Shown: piece by piece, positions 33,210-42,886 of the stretch
Layout of the letters: every line of letters starts with the position of its first letter
Numbering within the stretch: the first letter of the stretch is position 1
Assembly (NCBI GenBank): GCA_947246015.1
Contig: CAMXQE010000017.1
Coordinates: 1-64,000, forward strand
From: an uncultured Lachnospiraceae bacterium
Lineage (GTDB): Bacteria; Bacillota; Clostridia; Lachnospirales; Lachnospiraceae
Direction: 5' to 3'
DNA: 64,000 nucleotides
Notes under the pieces: generated by a model
Databases searched by the model: none
The model's input: the letters and a program-made list of their open reading frames with translations, nothing else
What the model was told of the DNA's origin: nothing
Program-made: the position numbers and the translations under genes

Positions 33210-36200
33210 TTATTTTGTAAAATACCCGACGCCTGATTCAAAAATCTTCAAATCCTGCTCTCCGTAAATATTGATTGCCACCGAACGGTCCCGCCGCTCC
33301 GCATGTGCCATCTTACCGAAGCATCTGCCGTCTTCAGAAGTAATACCCTCTATTGCCGCATACGAACCGTTTACGTTCCACTCTTCATCCATGGATACCA
33401 TTCCGTCCGCATCCGCATACTGGGTAGCCACCTGTCCGTTTTCAAACAATCTTTCTATCCATTCTTTCGGCGCCACAAAGCGGCCTTCTCCGTGAGAAGC
33501 GGGCGTTACATAGGTCTTTCCCACTTCCGCACCCTGCAGCCAGGGCGACTTGTTGGAAACCACTTTGGTATATACCATCCTGGAAATATGGCGGTTTATC
33601 GTATTGAAGGTCAGCGTCGGGGAATCCTCTTTCTGTCCTGTAATCTCTCCGTACGGCACCAGTCCCAGCTTAATCAGCGCCTGAAAACCATTACAGATTC
33701 CCAGTGCCAGACCATCTCTTTCCTGTAAAAGCCGCATAACTGCTTCCTTCATCTTCTCATTCTGGAATGCGGTGGCAAAGAATTTCGCACTCCCGTCCGG
33801 CTCATCCCCTGCGGAGAATCCGCCGGGGAACATAATAATCTGCGCCCCGTTAATCGCCTGCTCAAATACATCCACCGATTCCCTGATGTCTTCTGCCGTC
33901 CTGTTCTTAAAGACCTTCGTCACCACTTTTGCACCGGCACGCTCAAAAGCTTTCGCACTGTCATATTCACAGTTTGTTCCCGGAAATACGGGAATGAATA
34001 CCGTGGGCCGCGCCACCTTATTCTTACATACATATACCTTTTCGGTCCGGTACAAAGAGGACTCTGCCGGTGCAGACTCTTTCACCGCTTTGGTCGGGAA
34101 TACCTTTTCCAGCCGGGAAGACCATGCCGTAAGCGCCTCTTCCATCGGAATAAAATTGTCTTTATAAGCAAAGCCCGCTTCTTCCGTCACTTCACCGATG
34201 ATACGGTAACTCTCTATCCCTTCCAGTCTCTCCAATTGTTCCGCCGGTATCTCTGCTATGATATCGCCGATGCCGTTCTCAAACAAATCCTTCTCCGGCA
34301 GCTCCCCTGACAGCTTCACACCCAGCCTGTTGCCGAATGCCATTTTGCTTACCGCAGCCGCAATTCCTTTTGCATCCAGGGCATAAGCCGACACGATGAC
34401 CCCGTCCTCCATCAATGCCGTAATCTGATGGTACAGGTCCAATACACTTTCGTAAACCGGTACATCGTATTCATCTTTTGCAAACCAGAACTGAACCAAC
34501 TGATTTCCCGCGTTCTTAAGCTCCGGCGTAACGATATCCTTTTCCTTTGCCACATCTACGGCAAAAGATACCAGCGTAGGCGGTACGTCAATATCATTAA
34601 ACGTACCGGACATACTGTCTTTACCGCCGATAGAGGGCAGTCCGTAGCCAATCTGCGCATCATAAGCGCCCAGCAGCGCCGCGAAAGGCTGGCTCCAGCG
34701 CTCCGGCTCGGAAGTCATCCGGCGGAAATATTCCTGAAACGTAAACCGGATATCCCTGCAGTCGCCGCCATTTGCCACGATTCTGGCCATGGATTCCGTC
34801 ACGGCATAAATCGCTCCGTGATAAGGACTCCAGGAAGACAGATACGGATCGAATCCGTAACTCATCATGGTTACGGTATCGGTCTTTCCTTTTAATACCG
34901 GAAGCTTCGCCACCATCGCCTGCGTCTCGGTCATCTGGTACTTTCCGCCGTAGGGCATCAGTACGGAAGCTGCGCCGATGGAGGAATCGAACATCTCCAC
35001 CAGACCCTTTTGGGAGCATACGTTCAAATCATTCAGCTGTGCCAGCCATGCCGCTTTCACATCACCCTTTTCCAATGCCTCCGCTACTTCTTTCGTGGCA
35101 ATCTGCCGGAAGTAATTATCTTTTTCTTCCGGAATATCCACTTTTACAGCGGTCTCCTGATGAGCGCCGTTGGTATCCAGAAAAGCGCGTTTGATATTGA
35201 CAATCTCTTTCCCCCGCCATTTCAGTACCAGCCTTGGTTCTTCCGTTACCACTGCCACCGGAACGGCTTCCAGATTTTCCTCCGCCGCATAGCTTAAGAA
35301 TGCATCCACCTCTTTCGGTGCAACCACTACCGCCATTCTTTCCTGTGACTCGGAAATGGCCAGTTCCGTTCCGTCCAGACCCGCATATTTCTTCGGCACC
35401 TTATCCAAATCCACGGTCAGACCGTCCGCCAGTTCTCCGATTGCCACCGATACGCCTCCTGCGCCGAAGTCATTACACTTTTTAATCAGCCTGCTGACCT
35501 CTTCCCTGCGGAACAGCCGCTGAATCTTACGTTCGGTAGGCGCGTTCCCTTTCTGTACCTCCGCCCCGCAGGTTTCAATGGAACTCTCCGTATGCACTTT
35601 GGAAGAGCCGGTAGCTCCGCCGCAGCCGTCGCGTCCGGTCCGCCCTCCTAAAAGGATGATGATATCGCCCGGAGCCGAACTCTCACGAATTACGTTCCTT
35701 CTGGGAGCAGCCCCCATAACAGCTCCGATTTCCATTCTCTTCGCTACATAATCCGGATGGTAAATTTCCTTTACATAGCCGGTAGCCAGTCCAATCTGGT
35801 TACCATACGAAGAATAACCGCTGGCCGCACCACGCACCAGTTTTTTCTGAGGCAGTTTTCCTTTTAAAGTATCTGCCACCGGAACCGTAGGGTCTGCGGC
35901 TCCGGTTACGCGCATCGCCTGATACACATAACCGCGGCCGGAAAGCGGGTCCCTGATAGCCCCGCCAAGACAGGTAGCCGCACCGCCGAACGGTTCGATT
36001 TCCGTAGGATGGTTGTGTGTCTCATTCTTAAAGAATACAAGCCATTCCTCCGTGACCGGTCCTTCACCATAATCCATTTCCACCGGCACGATAACAGAAC
36101 ATGCATTAATCTCATCAGATTCTTCCATATCCTGTAATTTTCCGTCTTTCTTTAACTTCCGCATTGCCATAAGAGCCAAATCCATCAGACAGACAAACTT

Positions 36201-37010
36201 ATCCTCCCTGCCCTTAAAAATCTCTTCCCTTGTGTCAAGATAACTCTGATAGGTAGTCTCGATAGGGGTCCGGTAATATCCCTCCCCGAATTCCACTTCC
36301 TTCAGCTCCGTGGAAAACGTAGTGTGACGGCAATGGTCGGACCAATAAGTATCCAGCACCCGTATTTCCGTCATGGTCGGATCCCTGTCCTCATCCTTCT
36401 TAAAATAGTTCTGTATATGCCTGAAATCCTTAAACGTCATGGCCAGGCCAAGAGATTCATATAACTCTCTCAGCTCCGTTTCCGGCATGTCCGAAAATCC
36501 CCCGAACACGGATACATCCGCCGGTTCTTCAAAATCCGCTGCCAGTGTCTCCGGCTTATGCAAATCCGTTTCCCTGGAATCCACCGGATTGATACAGTAA
36601 GCCTTTATCCGGTCAAACTCTTCATCGGATATATCTCCCGTCACCAGGTACGTAACCGCCGTCCTGATAATCGGCTGTTCCTCTTCCTGAAGGAATTTCA
36701 CGCACTGGACAGCCGAATCCGCCCGCTGGTCAAACTGTCCCGGCAGGAACTCCACGCTGAATACCCTTCCGTCCTCCGGTATCTCAAACCTCTCCCTGTA
36801 CAGGATGTCCACCGGCGGCTCAGAAAATACAATGCCGCAGGCAGTCTCAAACGTATCTTCCGACAGGTTTTCCACGTCATAACGGATGAATACCCTGACG
36901 TCTTTCACCCCGGTAATATTCAGATAACTCCCGATTTCTTCTTTCAGTTCCCTCGCTTTTACCGCAAAAGGTTCCTTTTTTTCCACATAAATACGTTTCA
37001 CATTTCCCAT
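33210..37010 (-). CDS. purL: Phosphoribosylformylglycinamidine synthase, single chain
   Basis: This enzyme of purine synthesis converts FGAR to FGAM with glutamine. The 1266-residue product is the fused form that joins PurS-like, PurL and PurQ functions. It has DTYWSDHCRHTTF, NETHNHPTEIEPFGGAATC and GGRTGRDGCGGATGSS in the synthase part, and a class I glutamine amidotransferase at the C-terminus with PGGFSAGDE, nucleophile LGICNGFQ (Cys near 1107) and SHGEGRF. The Gram-positive single-chain version is typical of Clostridia. It lies downstream of a TetR gene and apart from the purEMND cluster in this window. Confidence 0.97.
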   Translation of the reverse strand: MGNVKRIYVEKKEPFAVKARELKEEIGSYLNITGVKDVRVFIRYDVENLSEDTFETACGIVFSEPPVDILYRERFEIPEDGRVFSVEFLPGQFDQRADSAVQCVKFLQEEEQPIIRTAVTYLVTGDISDEEFDRIKAYCINPVDSRETDLHKPETLAADFEEPADVSVFGGFSDMPETELRELYESLGLAMTFKDFRHIQNYFKKDEDRDPTMTEIRVLDTYWSDHCRHTTFSTELKEVEFGEGYYRTPIETTYQSYLDTREEIFKGREDKFVCLMDLALMAMRKLKKDGKLQDMEESDEINACSVIVPVEMDYGEGPVTEEWLVFFKNETHNHPTEIEPFGGAATCLGGAIRDPLSGRGYVYQAMRVTGAADPTVPVADTLKGKLPQKKLVRGAASGYSSYGNQIGLATGYVKEIYHPDYVAKRMEIGAVMGAAPRRNVIRESSAPGDIIILLGGRTGRDGCGGATGSSKVHTESSIETCGAEVQKGNAPTERKIQRLFRREEVSRLIKKCNDFGAGGVSVAIGELADGLTVDLDKVPKKYAGLDGTELAISESQERMAVVVAPKEVDAFLSYAAEENLEAVPVAVVTEEPRLVLKWRGKEIVNIKRAFLDTNGAHQETAVKVDIPEEKDNYFRQIATKEVAEALEKGDVKAAWLAQLNDLNVCSQKGLVEMFDSSIGAASVLMPYGGKYQMTETQAMVAKLPVLKGKTDTVTMMSYGFDPYLSSWSPYHGAIYAVTESMARIVANGGDCRDIRFTFQEYFRRMTSEPERWSQPFAALLGAYDAQIGYGLPSIGGKDSMSGTFNDIDVPPTLVSFAVDVAKEKDIVTPELKNAGNQLVQFWFAKDEYDVPVYESVLDLYHQITALMEDGVIVSAYALDAKGIAAAVSKMAFGNRLGVKLSGELPEKDLFENGIGDIIAEIPAEQLERLEGIESYRIIGEVTEEAGFAYKDNFIPMEEALTAWSSRLEKVFPTKAVKESAPAESSLYRTEKVYVCKNKVARPTVFIPVFPGTNCEYDSAKAFERAGAKVVTKVFKNRTAEDIRESVDVFEQAINGAQIIMFPGGFSAGDEPDGSAKFFATAFQNEKMKEAVMRLLQERDGLALGICNGFQALIKLGLVPYGEITGQKEDSPTLTFNTINRHISRMVYTKVVSNKSPWLQGAEVGKTYVTPASHGEGRFVAPKEWIERLFENGQVATQYADADGMVSMDEEWNVNGSYAAIEGITSEDGRCFGKMAHAERRDRSVAINIYGEQDLKIFESGVGYFTK

Positions 37011-37067
37011 GATGCTTCAACCATCCTCCTTGATTTCGCCATTTCCGGCTATTTCCTGCTTCTTTCC

Positions 37068-37664
37068 TTATTCTTCTGTCTCTATAATCAGCCCCTGCAT
37101 AATATAAAGGATTTCCCGGTCTACCGTTTCCTCCGTAATCCCTCTCGTCTGGGATGCTATCTTCAGCCCTTCCAGCACATACATGATATTCCTCGCTGCG
37201 CCTTTGGCATCCTCACAATAAAATTCCCCGCTCTCCACTCCGGCCTCAATCAGTGTTTCCACGATTCTGACTGCCATGTCGAACCTCTTCTTCAGCGGAT
37301 TGTCCTTCTTAGGTACTTTATGCGCAAAAAAATATTCGTAGACCGCCATTGTGAGATTGTTTTTCCTGCGGAGCAGTTCTTTTTTCTGCTCCTTTAAAAA
37401 CAATGCCAGAATATCCGACGGATACGCATCTTTTCCTAAAATTTCTTCCATTTCACCGGAATCTTCAGACTCCTTCACTTCCGCCCCCAGCACCTCCAGA
37501 AACAGTTCCTGCGTACTGGAAAAATACAGATACAGACCCCCGCGGCTGATACTGCAGGCATCCACAATATCTTTCATCGTTACATTCTTATAACCTTTTT
37601 CTACAAAGACCGCCCGCGCCGTATCTACAATATATTGCTTTTTCTGCTCTGATTTCTCACTCAT
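37068..37664 (-). CDS. TetR/AcrR family transcriptional regulator
   Basis: The 198-residue product has the TetR helix-turn-helix near residues 27-55 (VTMKDIVDACSISRGGLYLYF). The C-terminal ligand domain is not diagnostic. It is preceded by a 152-residue unknown gene (gap 21 bases) and followed by purL (gap 57 bases), so all three may share a transcript. Whether it regulates purine synthesis is not shown by any visible operator. Confidence 0.9.
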   Translation of the reverse strand: MSEKSEQKKQYIVDTARAVFVEKGYKNVTMKDIVDACSISRGGLYLYFSSTQELFLEVLGAEVKESEDSGEMEEILGKDAYPSDILALFLKEQKKELLRRKNNLTMAVYEYFFAHKVPKKDNPLKKRFDMAVRIVETLIEAGVESGEFYCEDAKGAARNIMYVLEGLKIASQTRGITEETVDREILYIMQGLIIETEE

Positions 37665-37685
37665 CCGTGCAACCCCTTACGCAAA

Positions 37686-38144
37686 CTATCTTTTTTCCCA
37701 ATATTCCAGAATTTCTTTCATTTTTATCAATACTTTAAGGATTGAACCGTTTGCGACCCCCTCTGTCCAGACAGTCCCTTTCGTCATACCGCCCAGAATA
37801 TATTTTGACAGGATTCCTCTCAGTCCGTCCATCTGCCGGATGGTTGCCTGCTCAATATAACTCTGTTCTTCGGCAACCGTACGTATCCTGTTCCTTGAAT
37901 ATACATATGCGTAATTCCTGTCCAAAAGTTTTGTCCTTCTCGCGTCCTGAACCAGACTCAGCAGTGTGCTGTCATATACCGGAAAAGTGATGGAATGCTC
38001 TCCGATTCCCTCTCCCGCATAGATGCTGGACGCAGTGTTGGTTCCCGCCTTGGTCTCCAGCCACGGAATATATTTTATCAGGCGTTCCACATCCGGCCGG
38101 TATCCGTTTGCAACTTCCTGCATATAGTTTTCATCCTTCTCCAT
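37686..38144 (-). CDS. Conserved protein of unknown function
   Basis: The 152-residue soluble product has no signal peptide or membrane segment. Visible features are an opening YIPWLETKAG, a strand-rich centre with HSITFPVYDSTLLSLVQDA and a helical tail (MDGLRGILSKYILGG, then ILKVLIKMKEILEYW). I recall similar short proteins in Lachnospiraceae but no function. It is first in a likely unit with the TetR gene. Confidence 0.7.
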   Translation of the reverse strand: MEKDENYMQEVANGYRPDVERLIKYIPWLETKAGTNTASSIYAGEGIGEHSITFPVYDSTLLSLVQDARRTKLLDRNYAYVYSRNRIRTVAEEQSYIEQATIRQMDGLRGILSKYILGGMTKGTVWTEGVANGSILKVLIKMKEILEYWEKR

Positions 38145-38246
38145 GTCCTCTTTCTCCCTGCTTTCTTTATAAAAGTCTGTTTTTAATAAAGTATAACATA
38201 AAATGTCAAAATGTACAGCAAACTTATCAAAAAAAGTAATCTCATG

Positions 38247-38275
38247 TTGTATTTAACCTTTAAAATTAGTATAAT
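38247..38275 (+). promoter_or_regulatory. Promoter of the 756-aa gene
   Basis: TTGTAT, 17-base spacer, perfect TATAAT, 33 bases before the start codon. Confidence 0.65.
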
Positions 38276-38308
38276 AAAAATAATTTAATTTTTCAGGAGG
38301 AAAGCATC

Positions 38309-40579
38309 ATGGCTAAAGAGTATAAAAGCGGAGCTGTCATCTTTCAGAGCGGCCAGCGGATACAAGCCCTGCATATGATTGCAAAAGGGACGGTACGCGC
38401 CGTATATTCAGGCGGTGAATTTTTTTTGGATAAAGGAGATATCATAGGTCTGAGCGCACTGAATCATGATTCTTATATTTTTACTTACATTGCATCGGAT
38501 GATGTGACCATCGCATCGTTCCCATACCAGGAAGACCGGTTGTCCGAACTTCTTGCCCAGAAACCGGATTTTGCCCAGTTAATTATGAAATCCAATTTTA
38601 AGCAGATTAAAAGCGTCATTGAAGAATACGAACTCACAAAATATGACTGCGACAGCCTGTATCACTATCTGTTGGACAGCTATAAAGAATATTCCGCATT
38701 CTGCGAACGTTATTCCATTTCTCCGAGGCTTTTGCCTGATTTGGAAACCATCGCCCCGCTGACCTTAGAGGAAGATATTCCGCAATGGCTTATTGACTAT
38801 TACGAAAATATGGATGCGATACTTCTCCCTGCCCTTTCCTCCAGCAAAGTTCCCACCCATAATTTCATCAACGGCATGTTAATGAAATCCAGTCTGGATA
38901 TCGGCAGTATCCTGTCAGTCTGCTACATGATGCATGACTATAAAGCAGATATCGCACGCCTGCTGATGAATGAAAACCGTTTGGATTTATTTGATTTATA
39001 TACCTCCCTGCTCTACCGCATCGGTCAGGATAAGGAGGACTCTACGGTTGTCAGCGCCGCCATCAGCCGTATGATGCTCCATTTGGAAAGCATCGGCTCC
39101 ATTGAACGCCCGCTTTATGAAACGAGAGCGCTTGAATACAGGGAACTTCTGGCGGATATGGAAAGCAGCGGCTTTGCAGTGTCCGAAGAAAAAGCGGAAC
39201 TTGCCAAAAATGCTAATGAAGTCGCCGGTTCCCTCGAAACCATCCTTGATTATTCCGGCTGCGAACCGGAGACTGCTTCCGCTTTCCGCCGGCAGATTGA
39301 AGAATATAAACGGCAGATTGATAAAAATGCCACCGACGATGCCAGCCGGAAACTGCGGCACAGCCTGACTAAATCATTTTATCAGGTTTACAATGCCGCT
39401 TTTCAGGTCAGCCTTAAAAATCCCCATATCCCTACCGTTGTGAAGATGTTCTTCCTCTTCGGTTATGTGGACGAAGAACTGGCCGGAAAAGAAAATGCGG
39501 ACTATCTGTACTCCATTGCAGAACACTTTCCCTCCTCGCCGGAAAACCATGTCTATACGGTTTATGAATGGCTGAAAGCCATCTATGAAGGCCGGAAGGA
39601 ACCAAGCCGGAACGAATTTGACACAGATTATACCGCCTATATCCATGAACTTAAAATGACCGGTAAAATCACTGCCGAAAAAGAAAGGGCCATGGCAACC
39701 GACAACTCCGAAAAAGTCCTTTTCGAGCTGACGAATATGTTCCCGCTGGTAAATAAGATTACGTTTGGCAGGCTTACTACATTCTGCCCTGTTTTCTCAG
39801 AGCACAATGTATTAAAGGACTTAGATAAGTCTTTGGTGAACGCAGAAAAAATAGACAATTCCCTAAACGAAATCCGCGCACTTGATTTCGGCGCATACTA
39901 TCGTGAAACGGTCTATTCACAACCGGAGAAGGGTGTTGCAAAGGAACAGGTAAATGTGGAAATCCTGCCCGATATCATTCTCATGCCCAATATCGGCATC
40001 CGCGGCGTTATGTGGCAGGAAATAGAAGGAAAACGCCGTACCACACCTGCGCGTATGATGCTTTCCGTTTTCCAGATGGAAGACCTGCCCACTACGCTTG
40101 CAAGACTGACCGGCGAATTCCGTTGGGAAATGTGCAAACGCGTACAGGGCGCAAGATGGAACGACATGTCGGAACTTTCCCTTACCAGTGAATATTTCGA
40201 CTATATACAGTTCTATAAAAAGAACAATGCCCTGACGCCGGAAGCGAAAGATAAAATCAAATCCGCTATGCAGAAAGCGAAAAACAACTATAAAGAAATG
40301 TTCGTCCGTGACTATATCACATGGATTCTGTTCGAAGGCACCGGTTCGCCCCGCCTGAATAAAGTGGCCAGAAACATACTTTTCAACTACTGCCCGTTTT
40401 CCAAACCGGTGCGTGACAAACTAAAGGCAAATCCGCTTTATAAAGAGATATTGGACCGCTATGATGTCCGCACTGCCCAGAAACTGCACCATATGGATAA
40501 TCTCTATCAGAAAATACAAAAGGGAGGGTTTCCGATTCCGGAAGAAATCGCTGTACAGCGGCGGTTTTTGGAAAGCTGA
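38309..40579 (+). CDS. Large protein with N-terminal cyclic-nucleotide-binding-like domain
   Basis: The 756-residue product begins with a cupin-like cNMP-binding fold of the CRP type (about residues 5-110: VIFQSGQRIQALHMIAKGTV, GGEFFLDKGDIIGLSAL). The phosphate-binding cassette lacks the usual Arg and Ser, so a cyclic nucleotide may not bind. No helix-turn-helix follows. The remaining 640 residues are helical, without membrane segments or motifs I recognise, and include a distinctive segment VEILPDIILMPNIGIRGVMW near residue 555. GGAGGAAAG precedes the ATG. It is monocistronic, with a strong promoter and terminator, which argues for a real stand-alone role. Confidence 0.8.
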   Translation: MAKEYKSGAVIFQSGQRIQALHMIAKGTVRAVYSGGEFFLDKGDIIGLSALNHDSYIFTYIASDDVTIASFPYQEDRLSELLAQKPDFAQLIMKSNFKQIKSVIEEYELTKYDCDSLYHYLLDSYKEYSAFCERYSISPRLLPDLETIAPLTLEEDIPQWLIDYYENMDAILLPALSSSKVPTHNFINGMLMKSSLDIGSILSVCYMMHDYKADIARLLMNENRLDLFDLYTSLLYRIGQDKEDSTVVSAAISRMMLHLESIGSIERPLYETRALEYRELLADMESSGFAVSEEKAELAKNANEVAGSLETILDYSGCEPETASAFRRQIEEYKRQIDKNATDDASRKLRHSLTKSFYQVYNAAFQVSLKNPHIPTVVKMFFLFGYVDEELAGKENADYLYSIAEHFPSSPENHVYTVYEWLKAIYEGRKEPSRNEFDTDYTAYIHELKMTGKITAEKERAMATDNSEKVLFELTNMFPLVNKITFGRLTTFCPVFSEHNVLKDLDKSLVNAEKIDNSLNEIRALDFGAYYRETVYSQPEKGVAKEQVNVEILPDIILMPNIGIRGVMWQEIEGKRRTTPARMMLSVFQMEDLPTTLARLTGEFRWEMCKRVQGARWNDMSELSLTSEYFDYIQFYKKNNALTPEAKDKIKSAMQKAKNNYKEMFVRDYITWILFEGTGSPRLNKVARNILFNYCPFSKPVRDKLKANPLYKEILDRYDVRTAQKLHHMDNLYQKIQKGGFPIPEEIAVQRRFLES

Positions 40580-40602
40580 CGGAATACGAACCATCTGTCA
40601 TC

Positions 40603-40634
40603 AAAAAGAGCGCCGCATCTGCAGCGCTCTTTTT
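40603..40634. terminator. Bidirectional Rho-independent terminator
   Basis: AAAAAGAGCGC (40603-40613) pairs with GCGCTCTTTTT (40624-40634), with a 10-base loop. It serves the 756-aa gene and the convergent transporter gene. Confidence 0.85.
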
Positions 40635-40653
40635 AATAGCTTTCTAATTCCTG

Positions 40654-42024
40654 TTATCTCTTTGCTTTCTTAGCCGCCAACGCTTTATCCGTAGGTCTTA
40701 CTAATACCAGACTGATAACCAATGCAACTACATAAAGGACAATCGTAGCATACAGAACGGTCTGATAACCTGTGGGATTTACAGTCAGCATTTCTACCGT
40801 TCCGTCAGAAAGTGCATGTTCAATCTCCATCGGCGTTCCGAAATTGTTTACAATCCAGGATGCCATCTGATTTCCGGTAAGTCCGGCAAATCCCCACGCA
40901 GACAGCGTAAGTCCGTGAATCGCACTGATGTTGCTCATTCCATAGTGGTCGGACAGAAGTGTCGGTACATTGGAGAAACCGCCGCCGTATCCGGCATTTA
41001 CTACAAAAATCAGACATAATACCAATACCGTCAGAAGCATGTTTCCGTTGCCGTTCTTAATACCGCCTGTCAGCATTACGATTCCCGTAAACACAATGGA
41101 AAGAACGAAAATCAGCTTATAAATCGTATTCCTGTCTTTCATCGTATCTGCCCATGCAGAGAAGCCAAGACGTCCGCCAGCATTGAACACTGCGGAAACC
41201 GTGGAAATCACGCCTACTGCACCTGCCAGACCGATACATTTCACAATCATCTTCTCCTGCGAAATCAGGGCAAGACCGCAGGTAATATTGATATAGAACA
41301 TCAGCCAGATTCCCACATAGTTGGCAATCGGTTTGGACTTGATGACCGCCATCATGCTCTGTCCCTTTTCTTTTGACTGCGGCTCGTGCCATCCGTCAGG
41401 TTTCTTTAACAGCAGATGTCCGACGAACATCATCACAAAATATACCACTGCCAATATGAGGAACATCTTATAGATGCCGCCCTCACCCAGATTGTCAAGC
41501 ATTGCCTGCATAATCGGGCTTGCAATAGCTTTCGCCGCACCGAAACCTGCAACCGCCAGTCCGGTAGCCAGCCCTTTCCTGTCCTCAAACCAAAGCATCA
41601 GTGTCTTAACCGGGGACAGATAACCGGTTCCAAGGCCGACACCCATAATGAAACCGTAACATACATAAATACCAATCAGCGCCAGCATACTGCCCTGATG
41701 AGCGCCGCCGTAATAAATGAAAAATCCTGTTCCTGCCATTCCCGCTGCAAAACAGATAGCAGCAATTAAGGAGGACTTATGTATGTCTTTTTCCACCACA
41801 TTCCCAAGGAAAGCAGCAGACATGCCAAGAAAAAAGATGGCAAAACTGAACGCCCACTCAGTTGCCCCCTTTGAAAAACCGATATAATCGGCAATTTCCT
41901 GGCTGAAGATTGACCAGCAGTAAACAGTACCGATACTGCAATGCAGCAATAATGCAGGAATTGCGGCACGGAACCATTTGTTGGAACGCCAGCCTTTTGC
42001 GTTTGTCTCATTTCCTTTACCCAT
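40654..42024 (-). CDS. MFS transporter, OFA (oxalate/formate antiporter-like) family
   Basis: The 456-residue product has 12 predicted membrane segments. The OFA signatures are visible: SIGTVYCWSIFSQEIADYIG in TM1, GVGLGTGYLSPVKTLMLWF and LATGLAVAGFGAAKAIASP in the middle, and YGGGFSNVPTLLSDHYG in the second half. Family substrates include oxalate, formate, lactate and other monocarboxylates; the sequence does not decide. GAGGGAA precedes the ATG. It has its own promoter and appears monocistronic. Confidence 0.9.
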   Translation of the reverse strand: MGKGNETNAKGWRSNKWFRAAIPALLLHCSIGTVYCWSIFSQEIADYIGFSKGATEWAFSFAIFFLGMSAAFLGNVVEKDIHKSSLIAAICFAAGMAGTGFFIYYGGAHQGSMLALIGIYVCYGFIMGVGLGTGYLSPVKTLMLWFEDRKGLATGLAVAGFGAAKAIASPIMQAMLDNLGEGGIYKMFLILAVVYFVMMFVGHLLLKKPDGWHEPQSKEKGQSMMAVIKSKPIANYVGIWLMFYINITCGLALISQEKMIVKCIGLAGAVGVISTVSAVFNAGGRLGFSAWADTMKDRNTIYKLIFVLSIVFTGIVMLTGGIKNGNGNMLLTVLVLCLIFVVNAGYGGGFSNVPTLLSDHYGMSNISAIHGLTLSAWGFAGLTGNQMASWIVNNFGTPMEIEHALSDGTVEMLTVNPTGYQTVLYATIVLYVVALVISLVLVRPTDKALAAKKAKR

Positions 42025-42101
42025 AATTCACATTCCCTCAACTATTCTTTCGTTTTCCCGAATGGCCAGATACTTCACGCAAGCCATATCCGAGTAGGAT
42101 T

Positions 42102-42130
42102 ATTATAAACCCTATCTAGTTAAATTTCAA
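42102..42130 (-). promoter_or_regulatory. Promoter of the OFA transporter gene
   Basis: On the minus strand: TTGAAA, 17-base spacer, perfect TATAAT. Confidence 0.75.
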
Positions 42131-42247
42131 CATAAAATCAACATTTTCCTGTTTCATTTTGTTGATTTGTTACTGTTCAAACAGGTCTGTGCATTTGCTG
42201 CACAGACCGTAAGAATATGATTTTAATCTTGATTTTTACTAAAATAT

Positions 42248-42276
42248 TTTACATTCTTCCCCAAAAAGTGTATACT
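42248..42276 (+). promoter_or_regulatory. Promoter of the VanZ-like gene
   Basis: TTTACA, 17-base spacer, TATACT, followed closely by the AAGTAACTG direct repeat. Confidence 0.65.
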
Positions 42277-42332
42277 ACCAAAAGTAACTGTTATCAAGTA
42301 ACTGCTGTTACAGCTATTTATGAGGTAATTCC

Positions 42333-42869
42333 ATGAAATACTTTCTTTTATTTATAAAAAAGACCCTGCGTTTCGTACTGAAACCGCTCTCTTTTGTACC
42401 TGCACTCTTTGTCATGTATATGATTTTCCGGCTGTCTGCACAGGACGGAATGACCAGCAGTCAGTTAAGTTACAAAGTCAGTACGAAACTTGTTACCACC
42501 GCCGACCGGATATTGGATAAAGACCTCTCTCCGGAACAAATCAAACATTATGCCGGCTCTATCCATTATTACGTCCGCAAACTCGGACATATTACGGAAT
42601 ACTTTGTCCTGGCTGTATCAGTGGCTTTTCCGCTTTATGTTTACCGCGTCCGCGGCTTTGCCCTGATGCTGGTAGCGGGACTGTTCTGTGTTGCCTTTGC
42701 CGGACTGGATGAATATCATCAGTCCTTTATAGCAGGGCGCGGCCCCTCAAAGCGGGATGTAGCAATTGACAGCATCGGGATTTTTACCGGAATCATCCTT
42801 GTCCGAATCGTGGGATGGACCGGAAGGATGACCATATTCCGCCCGCTTTCCAACCGTTCCGGGCATTAA
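42333..42869 (+). CDS. VanZ-like family membrane protein
   Basis: The 178-residue product has four hydrophobic segments and the VanZ signatures MIFRLSAQDG near residue 32, RKLGHITEYFVLAVSVAFPL near residue 86 and FAGLDEYHQSFIAGRGPSKRDVAIDSIG near residue 125. VanZ itself gives low-level teicoplanin resistance by an unclear mechanism; most homologues have no tested function. GAGGTAA precedes the ATG. There is no vanA-type cluster nearby, so glycopeptide resistance is not implied. Confidence 0.9.
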   Translation: MKYFLLFIKKTLRFVLKPLSFVPALFVMYMIFRLSAQDGMTSSQLSYKVSTKLVTTADRILDKDLSPEQIKHYAGSIHYYVRKLGHITEYFVLAVSVAFPLYVYRVRGFALMLVAGLFCVAFAGLDEYHQSFIAGRGPSKRDVAIDSIGIFTGIILVRIVGWTGRMTIFRPLSNRSGH

Positions 42870-42886
42870 TTCTGCTTTCCTGAAAG

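Larger units (their letters stand above)
42025..42332. other. Divergent intergenic region between the OFA transporter and VanZ-like genes
   Basis: It holds two divergent housekeeping promoters (separate entries), a perfect 10-base-pair hairpin GGTCTGTGCA/TGCACAGACC at 42184-42208 without a T run, and a direct repeat AAGTAACTG twice (near 42284 and 42298) just downstream of the VanZ -10 box, which could be a regulator site. No gene is visible. Confidence 0.6.

Noticed and set aside
42333-42869. Glycopeptide resistance implied by a VanZ-like protein
   Set aside because: No vanHAX or other van genes are nearby, and VanZ-like proteins are common in susceptible Clostridia.
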